A stretch of DNA of 64,000 nucleotides from Candidatus Zhuqueibacterota bacterium (GTDB taxonomy: Bacteria > Zhuqueibacterota > Zhuqueibacteria > Zhuqueibacterales > Geothermadaptataceae): NCBI GenBank assembly GCA_030950365.1, contig JAUZRQ010000038.1, positions 62,001-126,000 of the forward strand, in the 5' to 3' direction. Position 1 is the first letter of the stretch, and every line of letters starts with the position of its first letter. The notes beneath the pieces were generated by a model that searched no databases, was not told the origin of the DNA, and saw nothing but the letters and a program-made list of their open reading frames with translations. Positions 18,067 through 25,805 of this stretch are shown piece by piece. The translations under genes and the position numbers were made by a program.

Positions 18067-18996
18067 ATGACCATCATGAGGACCTGCCGTCTTTTCTGCC
18101 TGTGCACGCTGATCCTGTTTGTTGTCCATAGCGCCCCGGCGCAGCCGCTGACCCTGCGTCTATCCCAAACCCTCCAATTGTCTCTGCCGCAAGATCAACC
18201 CAAAAGCAAATTTGTCCGACTGTCAGTGAGCCAGCAGGGTGAAGTGTATGTGCTGGATCAGGGGCTGAACCGCATTTTGCTGTTTGATGCGACGGGCGCG
18301 CTGCAGCGCGAGGTCGGCGGCTTTGGATGGGAAACCGAGCAGTTCGATCAGCCAATGGATATCTGGGCGGAAAACTCGCTGGATGTGTTCGTGGCCGATT
18401 ACAACAACAACCGCATCCAGCGTTTCGACCGTAAGCTCAATTTCGTGGGCGTGTATGAAAACGACGACGGACTGGATCAGCGGCTGCAATTCGGGCTGCC
18501 GGTGGCGGTGACGTTCTCCCGCTTTGGGGAGCTGTTTGTGATCGATGGCGAAAACCAGCGCATCCTGCGGTTCAACGCTAACGGCGAACCCGAGCAGAGT
18601 TTCGGCGATTGGGACTGGGGCGACGGCCGGCTCGAGGAGCCGGTGGCCATTTGCCTCAACGACAGGGATGACGTGCTGGTGGCCGATACGGGGCTCCGGG
18701 GCATCATGCGGTTTGATTATTACGGCAATTTTTTGCAGCCCATCCGCCACGATTCCCTGACTTCGCCAGTGCAGGTGGTTTCCCTGCGCAACCTAACCAT
18801 TGCGCTGGATGGGGCCCGCAGCCGGCTGTTTATTTTCAATGCCGATGGCCGCTACCGGGTGGACCTGGCGCCGGTGCCGACCGAAACCGACAGGACCAGC
18901 GCCGGTCCATTCAGTCTGGCCGTCAGCCGCAACCTTCTCTACATCCTCGACGGCCGCAACAGGAATGTGTACTGCTACCAGCTCCAAACCCCATGA
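18067..18996 (+). CDS. Exported NHL-repeat beta-propeller protein
   Basis: A 309-residue secreted or periplasmic propeller. The N-terminal signal peptide ends near APAQ (about residue 26). At least four NHL-type blades follow, for example GEVYVLDQGLNRILLFDATG, LDVFVADYNNNRIQRFDRKL, GELFVIDGENQRILRFNANG and DDVLVADTGLRGIMRFDYYG, with a possible fifth and sixth further on. No catalytic motif is seen, so a binding or scaffold role is likely. Its stop codon overlaps the start of the 1149-residue protein by 4 bp (ATGA), so the two are translationally coupled and probably act together at the envelope. Exact partner unknown. Confidence 0.8.
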   Translation: MTIMRTCRLFCLCTLILFVVHSAPAQPLTLRLSQTLQLSLPQDQPKSKFVRLSVSQQGEVYVLDQGLNRILLFDATGALQREVGGFGWETEQFDQPMDIWAENSLDVFVADYNNNRIQRFDRKLNFVGVYENDDGLDQRLQFGLPVAVTFSRFGELFVIDGENQRILRFNANGEPEQSFGDWDWGDGRLEEPVAICLNDRDDVLVADTGLRGIMRFDYYGNFLQPIRHDSLTSPVQVVSLRNLTIALDGARSRLFIFNADGRYRVDLAPVPTETDRTSAGPFSLAVSRNLLYILDGRNRNVYCYQLQTP

Positions 18997-21900
18997 TCCG
19001 CTGCGTGTCAAAACATCGCTCCAGCCCCTGGCTTTTGCCAATGGTTTTGCTCCTGTTGACGGTCGATCTCCACAGCCAGGTTCGCGTTTCATCCGAGCCG
19101 CTGCCGCTGGCTCCGGCCTTGCGCCGGGCGGTCCTGGTGCCGGATTCTTCGCAAACCGTCTTTTTGCTGCCAGATAGCCTCATCATCGCCCTGAGCGACA
19201 GCCTGACGTATGGCCGCCGCCCTCTCCGGCGCCATCGCGATTACCGCCTGGATTATTCGTCCGCAACGGTGACGCTGCAGTTCCGGCCAAACGGCGTCGA
19301 TACCCTGCGCCTGTGCTATCGCGTCCTGCCGGTGTCCATCCCTAAGTGGGTGGCGAGGCGGCGCCTTCAGGCCGCGCCGCAGGACAGTCAGGCGGCATCC
19401 TCCGGCGCGCAACTGGCCACGCGCATCCAGCCGCAGGGGCGCGATCGTCAGGAGCAGGCGTTCGGCGCGCAACTCCGAAAAAGCGGCAGCCTGGTGCGGG
19501 GCGTTTCCATCGGCACCGGCCAGGGACTGAAGGTCGATTCCGGCCTGCGGTTGCAGATCTCCGGCAAAATTTCCGACGATGTCGAAGTCATCGCCGCGCT
19601 CACGGATCAAAATCTGCCCATTCAGCCCGAAGGCAACACCCAGACGTTGCAGGAAATCGACAAGGTGTTCATCCGGCTCAAGGGGCGGCAGTTCGGCGCA
19701 ACCCTCGGCGATTATGAGCTGCAATTCAGCGGCACCGAATTTGCGCGCTATCAGCGCAAATTGCAGGGCGCCATGGCCACGCTCGCGCGCGGCAACAGCC
19801 GGGTGGCCGTGTTCGGCGCGGTGAGCAAGGGCAAATTCCGCACGCAGCAATTCATGGGCGTGGAAGGCAAACAGGGGCCGTATCAGCTCACTGGCGATCG
19901 CGGCCAGATCGACATCATTGTGTTGGCCGGCACCGAGCGCGTGTGGGTGGACGGCGAGCTGATGGTGCGCGGCGAGAACAACGATTACGTGATCGAGTAC
20001 GCCAACGGGCAGATCACTTTCACCCGTCGCCGGCTGATCACCGCTGATTCGCGCATCACCGTGGATTTCCAGTATTCGGACGAGCGATTTCAGCGCAATC
20101 TGTTCGGCGCCGAGACGAGCGTGGCGGCCGCAGGGGATCGCCTGCGCATCACCACCACGCTGCTGCGCGAGAGCGACGACAAAAACAATCCGCTGTCGCT
20201 GCCGCTGAAAGCTGAATTCCTGCGCGCGCTGGAAAACGCCGGCGACAGCCTCGCCACCGTGGATGGCGCTACGTACGTCGGGCCGGGCCGTGGACGTTAC
20301 ATCAAGCAGGATTCCATTTTTGTTTATGTCGGGCCGGATTCGGGCGATTATCAGGTGCGGTTTTCGGATGTCGGCGAGGGCCGCGGCAGTTACCGGTTTT
20401 CCGGATTTGGCAATTTCACCTATGTGGGACCGGGACAGGGCCGCTACGAGCCGGTGGTGCTGCTGCCGCGGGCACAGAGCCATTCGCTGGCCGATCTGCG
20501 GCTCGAATACCAGCCGGCCGAAGGCGTGCAACTGGTGAGCGAGTTCGCCCTCAGCCGCTTCGACCGCAACACTTACAGTCCGCTGCACGATGACGACAAC
20601 CAGGGACAGGCCTATCTGGTGGAACTTCGCTTCCATCCCGAGCGCTGGCGCCTTGGTTCGCTCAACCTCGGCCGCGGTGATGTCCGCATTCGCCACCGGC
20701 TGCGCAACGCCACATTTCGCGACATCGACCGCATCAATGTGGTGGAATACGGCCGTCGCTGGGACATCGGGCAGAACCGCGCCATCGGCCGGGAGGCCGT
20801 CACTGAAGCGCAGGTGAATTACGAACCCTGGAGGCAGATGCGATTTTTCGGCGAAATCGGTTTGCTGGACCTGCAGGCGCGCGACCTGTCCTCCGCGCGC
20901 TGGCAAATCGGCACCACCTGGCAGCGGCCGGATTTACTGGAGCTGAATTACCGGCTGGAGAAAATCCGTCGAAAAACCGCGGGGACGGATGCGCCGGGCT
21001 ACTGGTTGCGGCAAAAAGGCGAGGTCTCGCGCCGTATTGGCTTCTTGCGGCCCATGTTCCGGTTCGAAAGCGAGGCTAAGCGAGAGCCGCTGGCCGATTC
21101 GTTGCAGAGCGGCTTCCGGTTCACGGACTGGTCGGCGGGCCTCGGACTCGCCGGACAGAAACGCCTGGAGATAGAAGTGCAATACGGCCCGCGCATTGAT
21201 GACGACCGCTTCGGACAGCGGTTGCGCCGCAAAAGTCTGGCGCGCACGTTCTCGGCCAGACTCGGCGTGCGCCGCTGGCACAATCTGGTGGCAAGCGCCA
21301 GTTTCATCCACCGCCGCCGTGATTACGCCGATCCGCAAAACGCCGATAGCCGCACCGACCTGGCCGAGCTGCGGCTTGGCTATACCGCCTGGAAGCGCTC
21401 GATGCAACTGGACACCGACTATCAGATTTCCAGCACGCAGGTCAACCGGCTGCAGCGGATGTTTTTCAAAGTACGCGAAGGCGAGGGCAACTATCGCTAC
21501 GATGCAGACCTCAATGAGTACATTCAGGACCCATTCGGCGATTACATTTTGCGGCTGATCCCGACCAATGAATTTTTGCCGGTGGTGGAGCTGCGAAGCC
21601 GGCTGCAATTGCGGCTGCGACCGGAATATGCGTTGCGCCGGAAAAAGCGCCTGTCGAAGTGGCAAAAGGTGCTCAAAGCGCTGTCGTCGGAAACCGTGCT
21701 GCGGATTGACGAAAAGACGCAAAATCCAGCCCTGAGCGAGATTTACCGCCTGAATCTGTCCGAATTTCAACGGCCCGAGTACACGCTGTTCGGCAACATC
21801 AGTTTGCGACAGGATGTGTATGTGTTTCAGAACCGGCGCAGTTTCTCGCTGCGGTACCGTGTCCTTTCGGCGCGCAGCCTCAACAACCAGTTTCTGGAAG

Positions 21901-22442
21901 GCGGGCAGACGCGCGATTTCTTGCAACACGCGCTGCGGATTAACGTCGCGCTGACCCAAAAGCTCAATGGTCGACTCGAAATCTCGAGGACGCGGGAAGA
22001 TAAATTGTTCGATATTCCCGGACGGCAGGATCGGCGCATCCGCGGAGTGCAGGTCGAAACTGACCTTTCCTACCGGCCGCAGTCGCGTTGGGAAATCGCC
22101 GGTCGGATCATCTTTGGCCGCGACCGCGATCTGGCCTTTTCGCCTGCGACGCAAGTGACGCAGTTTTCGTTCAAGCCGCGCACCACCTACTCGTTCCGCA
22201 GCAGAGGTCGGCTACGGGCTGAACTGGAATGGACGCATGTGACCGCATCGCCGGCCGGCAGGGTGATCCCGTATGAACTGGCGCAGGGCAACCGGCAGGG
22301 CAACACCCTGCGCTGGAATTTCCGGTTCGAGTACCGCGTGTCCAGCAACCTGAACGCTTCAGTGAGTTATCAGGGCCGTGACGAACCGGACCGGCCCAAA
22401 ACTCTGCATCTGGCCAAGGTGGAGATGCGGGCATTTTTCTGA
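18993..22442 (+). CDS. Large outer-membrane-type protein of unknown function
   Basis: 1149 residues with a signal peptide (likely cut after LHSQ, residue 29). I do not recognise a characterised family. Parts in order: a beta-rich region (about 45-115); a conserved-looking block at about 168-265 (RGVSIGTGQGLKVDSGLRLQ..., ALTDQNLPIQPEGNTQTLQE, KVFIRLKG); a segment ERVWVDGELMVRG...DYVIEYANGQITF (about 315-345) like the extension modules of some FCB surface proteins; four VGxGxGxY-type units at about 424-490; then about 650 residues of Arg- and aromatic-rich alternating strands ending in Phe-Phe, as outer-membrane barrels do. It lies between an NHL propeller (4-bp overlap) and an Omp85 protein. 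A distant link to SprA-like translocon proteins is possible but unproven. Confidence 0.7.
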   Translation: MIRCVSKHRSSPWLLPMVLLLLTVDLHSQVRVSSEPLPLAPALRRAVLVPDSSQTVFLLPDSLIIALSDSLTYGRRPLRRHRDYRLDYSSATVTLQFRPNGVDTLRLCYRVLPVSIPKWVARRRLQAAPQDSQAASSGAQLATRIQPQGRDRQEQAFGAQLRKSGSLVRGVSIGTGQGLKVDSGLRLQISGKISDDVEVIAALTDQNLPIQPEGNTQTLQEIDKVFIRLKGRQFGATLGDYELQFSGTEFARYQRKLQGAMATLARGNSRVAVFGAVSKGKFRTQQFMGVEGKQGPYQLTGDRGQIDIIVLAGTERVWVDGELMVRGENNDYVIEYANGQITFTRRRLITADSRITVDFQYSDERFQRNLFGAETSVAAAGDRLRITTTLLRESDDKNNPLSLPLKAEFLRALENAGDSLATVDGATYVGPGRGRYIKQDSIFVYVGPDSGDYQVRFSDVGEGRGSYRFSGFGNFTYVGPGQGRYEPVVLLPRAQSHSLADLRLEYQPAEGVQLVSEFALSRFDRNTYSPLHDDDNQGQAYLVELRFHPERWRLGSLNLGRGDVRIRHRLRNATFRDIDRINVVEYGRRWDIGQNRAIGREAVTEAQVNYEPWRQMRFFGEIGLLDLQARDLSSARWQIGTTWQRPDLLELNYRLEKIRRKTAGTDAPGYWLRQKGEVSRRIGFLRPMFRFESEAKREPLADSLQSGFRFTDWSAGLGLAGQKRLEIEVQYGPRIDDDRFGQRLRRKSLARTFSARLGVRRWHNLVASASFIHRRRDYADPQNADSRTDLAELRLGYTAWKRSMQLDTDYQISSTQVNRLQRMFFKVREGEGNYRYDADLNEYIQDPFGDYILRLIPTNEFLPVVELRSRLQLRLRPEYALRRKKRLSKWQKVLKALSSETVLRIDEKTQNPALSEIYRLNLSEFQRPEYTLFGNISLRQDVYVFQNRRSFSLRYRVLSARSLNNQFLEGGQTRDFLQHALRINVALTQKLNGRLEISRTREDKLFDIPGRQDRRIRGVQVETDLSYRPQSRWEIAGRIIFGRDRDLAFSPATQVTQFSFKPRTTYSFRSRGRLRAELEWTHVTASPAGRVIPYELAQGNRQGNTLRWNFRFEYRVSSNLNASVSYQGRDEPDRPKTLHLAKVEMRAFF
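20263..20465 (+). repeat. Internal VGxGxGxY coding repeat
   Basis: Within the 1149-residue protein the stretch encodes YVGPGRGRY, YVGPDSGDY, VGEGRGSY and YVGPGQGRY in about 65 residues. Each unit is separated by a short strand-like segment. Confidence 0.75.
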
Positions 22443-22496
22443 GGTTGGACATAAAGCCGATGCTTCTGCATAATCACAAGCGGATGCAAACGATAG

Positions 22497-22537
22497 AACA
22501 CGGATGACACGGATAACGAGGATTTACACGGATTACC
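22497..22537 (+). repeat. CACGGATT-family dispersed repeat, copy 5
   Basis: AACACGGATGACACGGATAA then CGAGGATTTACACGGATTA, between the large outer-membrane protein gene and the Omp85 gene. Confidence 0.65.
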
Positions 22538-22629
22538 ATTAATGGGTAATCCCCGCCCTTGTTGGCGGGTCTCCCTTGCATAAAGTCGATGATTTAATAA
22601 ACAATACACAGTGAATCGAGCCTATTCCG

Positions 22630-24378
22630 GTGAAAAAAATACTGACCAAAATCGCGGCCATTTTGCTAATCGGGCTGCTGCTCGGTTTGCCAGCGCAGGC
22701 GCAGTCGCCACCGGAAAACAGCGCGCGTCCGGCGTGGGCGGATTCCGTGGTGATCCGCACCGCTGGTGAGGTGAAACCGGAGCGCATCACAAAGGCGTTA
22801 AGCCGGCAGCGGCTGCTCTGGCGCGTAGGTATTACGCCTGAGTCGGTGACGACGGCCGTGCTGGGCTGGCTCCTGAAGCACGGATACTGGAACGCCCGCA
22901 TTGCGAAGGTGGACATCCGGCAACACCCCCGTCCGCATTTGTGGCTGGTGGTCGAGGAAGGCCGCCGGGCGCGCGGTGGTGTGCTGCGTTTCCGCAGCGA
23001 TGCCAATGTCGAAATACCAATGACGCAGGTGCGGATTCGGGACTTTGCAGCCGTTGACTCTCAGGTGGATGCGCTCCTCAAACAATTCGGCGAGGCAGGC
23101 TATCCTTTTGCCCGCGCCACGCTCGATTCCATTCTGGTTTTGCCGGCCCATGGCCGCGGGGCCTCGTACGAGTTGGTCTATCGCATCGAGCCCGGCAGCC
23201 GGGTGATCATCGATAGCATTCGCATTGTCGGCAACAGCCTCACGCGCCGCGAAGTCATTCTGCGTGAGCTGCCCGTCAAACCCGGCATGGTGTACCGCGA
23301 ATCGCTCATCGAAGCGATTCCACAGCGGCTGTGGTCGCTGCGATTTTTGCGTGTGATGAACGAACCCCGGCTGTATGTGACGCCGCAGCAAACCGGTATT
23401 CTGGAAATTACCGTGCAGGAAGGACGGAGCAATTTTTTCAACGGCGTGCTGGGATACAATCCGGGCACCGGAACACAGCCTGGTTTCCTGTCCGGGTTGA
23501 TCGATATCGAATTTGCCAACCTGCTGGGCACTGGCCGGGAGATCCGCGCGCGCTGGGAAAAACGCGGCCCTAAAACCCAGGATCTGTCGCTGTTTTTTCG
23601 CGAGCCATGGGTGTTCGGCAAGCCCTTTCATCTGGAAGGTGGCTTCCAGCAACTGATTCAGGACACCTCGTACGTGCGGCGTAGCTGGCAGTTCAAGGTC
23701 GAGTGGCCGTTCCTCGAAGGCATGCGGCTGGTGACGCAACTTTCACGCAGCGCCGTGCTGCCGGATTCGGTAGGACTGGCGCTGGGCATCCCGCCAAGCC
23801 AGGCCACCTCTGCCGGCTTCGGCATCGAATACACCTCGCTGGATGAACCGGTCAACCCCACACGCGGCGCGCGGTTCTCGACCCTGCTTGAAACCATCGC
23901 CAAGCGGCTGGATGACGCGGAACAGGGACAGGGGGATTTTCGCCAGAAGCGCTTGCTGGTGGACGCATCCTGGAATTTGTCCCTGTGGCGCTGGCAGGTG
24001 GTGCATGTGGGGCTGCACTGGCGGCACATCACCACCAGCGAGCCTTTCGTTTCGATCACCGATCAGTTCCGGTTTGGCGGTGCCACCACGCTTCGCGGCT
24101 ATCGCGAGGAGCAATTCCGCGGCTCGCGCGTGGCCTGGGCCACGGTGGAATACCGCTACCTGCTGGGACAGCGCAGCCGGGCGTTTTTATTCTACGATCT
24201 CGGCTATTTCTCGCGCCGCGACCCAAAAGCAGGACTCATTCAGAGCGTCAAACAGAGCTTCGGTTTTGGCGTGCGGCTGGAAACGCGCATCGGGCTGATA
24301 GGCATCGATTACGGCCTCGGTGAAGGCGATACCATCTTGCAGGGCAAGGTGCATCTGAGTTTGATCAATACATTTTGA
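22630..24378 (+). CDS. Omp85-superfamily outer membrane protein (BamA/TamA-like)
   Basis: A 582-residue barrel protein of the type that inserts or exports proteins at the outer membrane. It has a signal peptide (ending at PAQAQ, residue 25). About two POTRA-like modules lie in residues 30-270, one of them clear in the segment RVIIDSIRIVGNSLTRREVI...LPVKPGMVYRESLI. A surface-antigen/D15 barrel follows, with the family hallmark FRFGGATTLRGYREEQ (the FGG...RGY motif) near residue 480. It ends in Phe. It is shorter than BamA (about 800), so it is an accessory member. The start is GTG with a weak ribosome-binding site. Neighbours suggest a dedicated assembly role for the 1149-residue protein; that is inference. 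Confidence 0.88.
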   Translation: MKKILTKIAAILLIGLLLGLPAQAQSPPENSARPAWADSVVIRTAGEVKPERITKALSRQRLLWRVGITPESVTTAVLGWLLKHGYWNARIAKVDIRQHPRPHLWLVVEEGRRARGGVLRFRSDANVEIPMTQVRIRDFAAVDSQVDALLKQFGEAGYPFARATLDSILVLPAHGRGASYELVYRIEPGSRVIIDSIRIVGNSLTRREVILRELPVKPGMVYRESLIEAIPQRLWSLRFLRVMNEPRLYVTPQQTGILEITVQEGRSNFFNGVLGYNPGTGTQPGFLSGLIDIEFANLLGTGREIRARWEKRGPKTQDLSLFFREPWVFGKPFHLEGGFQQLIQDTSYVRRSWQFKVEWPFLEGMRLVTQLSRSAVLPDSVGLALGIPPSQATSAGFGIEYTSLDEPVNPTRGARFSTLLETIAKRLDDAEQGQGDFRQKRLLVDASWNLSLWRWQVVHVGLHWRHITTSEPFVSITDQFRFGGATTLRGYREEQFRGSRVAWATVEYRYLLGQRSRAFLFYDLGYFSRRDPKAGLIQSVKQSFGFGVRLETRIGLIGIDYGLGEGDTILQGKVHLSLINTF

Positions 24379-24506
24379 AATTTCAGCTCAGAATATTGGA
24401 AGGAAAAATTATAAGAAAAATTGAATAAAATCAATATCGCGTTGCCGATTTTGCCATTGAAACTTGACTTTTCTCTGAATAATCATTAACTTAACGGGCA
24501 TTAATT
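24379..24506. other. Intergenic stretch with promoter upstream of the inverted-repeat element
   Basis: AT-rich and without a gene. It contains the promoter-like 24464-24492 and no terminator for the Omp85 gene. Confidence 0.5.
24464..24492 (+). promoter_or_regulatory. Promoter-like TTGACT-N17-TAACTT
   Basis: Same spacing and same -10 as the rplM promoter (13436), with AAAC or GAAAC before the -35 in both. A transcript would start near 24499 and enter the element at 24507, then the toxin-antitoxin genes. Confidence 0.55.
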
Positions 24507-24954
24507 GTGACTATTCAGCCCTTTTAGGCAGAATGAACGGGATGTTCTGGAGGCTAATAGATAAGGCCGGTTAATCCTATTACAATTCCGGAAACTAAAT
24601 GGTGATCCAGAACATGGTTTGGTTCCCCCTGAATGATTCCACGCCAGCATATCGGGGGCAAAGTTAAACTGCTTCTGACGCACAGGGGGGACGAAGTGGT
24701 GGAGTGGAGGCCACTTTTAGCTGTAACGGATGATATCGGCTTAATATAGTACAGCCTATACCCCAGCTATGGGGATGCTCAATAGCGGGATTATCTTTCA
24801 GACGAAGGATTTGGCTAAATGATCCATTTGATCGCGGATGACCATGAATCCCTAGGGGGATCACGATAACTAACCATATAAATACGAGAAGCGCAGGAAA
24901 TCATTTCCTCGGCTACTCTGGTTCATTCTGTCTAATAAACGCTTGAATAGTGAC
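24507..24954. mobile_element. 448-bp non-coding element with about 37-bp imperfect terminal inverted repeats
   Basis: The left end reads GTGACTATTCAGC...AGGCAGAATGAACGGGA. The reverse complement of the right end reads GTCACTATTCAAGC...AGACAGAATGAACCAGA. Roughly 30 of 38 aligned positions agree, including two unbroken blocks (ACTATTCA and CAGAATGAAC). No transposase or other credible reading frame is inside. The interior has an exact 10-bp helix ATGTTCTGGA (24542-24551) / TCCAGAACAT (24606-24615) and a CCCCC (24625-24629)/GGGGG (24654-24658) pairing. No convincing target duplication is seen. The GTAA-like end recalls IS66-family termini, from memory only. Confidence 0.65.
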
Positions 24955-24981
24955 TATTTTTAATACACATAGGAGGTTTGA

Positions 24982-25206
24982 ATGCGAGTTACGGTAAATG
25001 TATCTGAAGAGCTGGAGGAAGAGATCAAGGAGTTCGCGAAAAAGGAGAACAAAACGCTGGCATCCCTTTTTGCGGAGGCGATCGTATATTACATGACCGA
25101 AGCTCAAAAGAAGAATCTGGGCAAACGTGTGTTGCAGCTTGCAGGCAAGGCCAAGATGAATCCATATGTGCTGAATGAATTAGAGAAAGGAAGGCGTGAA
25201 GCATGA
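24982..25206 (+). CDS. Ribbon-helix-helix antitoxin (VapB-like)
   Basis: A 74-residue protein whose first 45 residues have the ribbon-helix-helix pattern: strand MRVTVNVS, then helices ELEEEIKEFAKKENK and LASLFAEAIVYYMTEA. The C-terminal part should wrap the toxin. AGGAGG stands 5 nt before the ATG. It overlaps the PIN-domain gene by 4 bp, the classical antitoxin-toxin arrangement, and should repress its own promoter by binding as a dimer. Confidence 0.8.
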   Translation: MRVTVNVSEELEEEIKEFAKKENKTLASLFAEAIVYYMTEAQKKNLGKRVLQLAGKAKMNPYVLNELEKGRREA

Positions 25207-25601
25207 TTGGACTGGATTCGGGGTTTTTTATTAAGCTGCTCCAGGGTGACGAAGTAGCAGCGGAGGTTTGGGAACAGGTTCTTCGTAAAAAGGAAGAAGC
25301 TTACGTTTCCTGTCTCACTTTATTTGAGCTGGAACGCCTCGGATTAAAAGCCATGATCGACAAGGAAGCGGTCAACGTCGTCAACGCGGCGATCAAGGAA
25401 AATTGCGAACTTATCTGGATCGATGATCCGGAGATCATCGAGCAGAGCTCCCGACTGTCACATGGACTCGGGATGCCCTCGGTCAGCGCTCTAATTCTGG
25501 CCGGTTTTCTTGTCAAAGAGATCAAAAAGGTCTATACGACTGACAGGCATTTTCAGGCATATCGGAAGAAAAAATTCGAGGCCGTGGTGTTAAGCCGTTA
25601 G
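25203..25601 (+). CDS. PIN-domain toxin (VapC-like) with a substituted active-site residue
   Basis: A 132-residue PIN-fold endoribonuclease candidate. Acidic residues at the expected places are Asp5 (GLDSGFF), Glu42 (LTLFELERL) and Asp114 (YTTDRHF). The third canonical acid, normally in a DALILA-type helix, is Ser95 here (SVSALILAG). The loss could weaken metal binding, or neighbouring acids may compensate. It overlaps its antitoxin by 4 bp and is followed by a strong terminator. Confidence 0.8.
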   Translation: MIGLDSGFFIKLLQGDEVAAEVWEQVLRKKEEAYVSCLTLFELERLGLKAMIDKEAVNVVNAAIKENCELIWIDDPEIIEQSSRLSHGLGMPSVSALILAGFLVKEIKKVYTTDRHFQAYRKKKFEAVVLSR

Positions 25602-25630
25602 CATTGAGCAGGAAGGGAACCTCGTTCCAT

Positions 25631-25661
25631 AGCCGAACTCATCCCGGGTTCGGCTTTTTTA
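25631..25661 (+). terminator. Terminator after the toxin-antitoxin pair
   Basis: AGCCGAAC/GTTCGGCT, an 8-bp stem with a 9-nt loop, followed by TTTTTATT, 29 bp after the vapC-like stop. Confidence 0.9.
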
Positions 25662-25745
25662 TTGGTTGGGCGTGGCAAGCAGCAAGCCACAAGCAGAATG
25701 TGCCCAATCCGATTCAAATCATGTTTTAGGAATGTGCCTTTTATT

Positions 25746-25786
25746 TATAAAAAAGCCCCGGCCAGAAAAACAATCTGACAGGGGCG
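25746..25786 (-). terminator. Terminator of the acyl-CoA synthetase operon (minus strand)
   Basis: On the minus strand GCCCC...CAG pairs with CTG...GGGGC, followed by TTTTTTATAAATAAAA, just past the stop codon of the synthetase at 25806. Confidence 0.75.
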
Positions 25787-25805
25787 GAAGTTTCAAAATG
25801 GCTGT

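Noticed and set aside
19089-20906. 605-codon minus-strand reading frame opposite the large outer-membrane protein, and a similar one at 20934-22154
   Set aside because: His/Gln-rich shadow frames without ribosome-binding sites; the plus strand has signal peptide, domain layout and operon coupling.
24501-24864. Small minus-strand frames inside the inverted-repeat element
   Set aside because: Two overlapping frames of 60-66 codons without similarity to transposases or a start site; the element appears non-coding.
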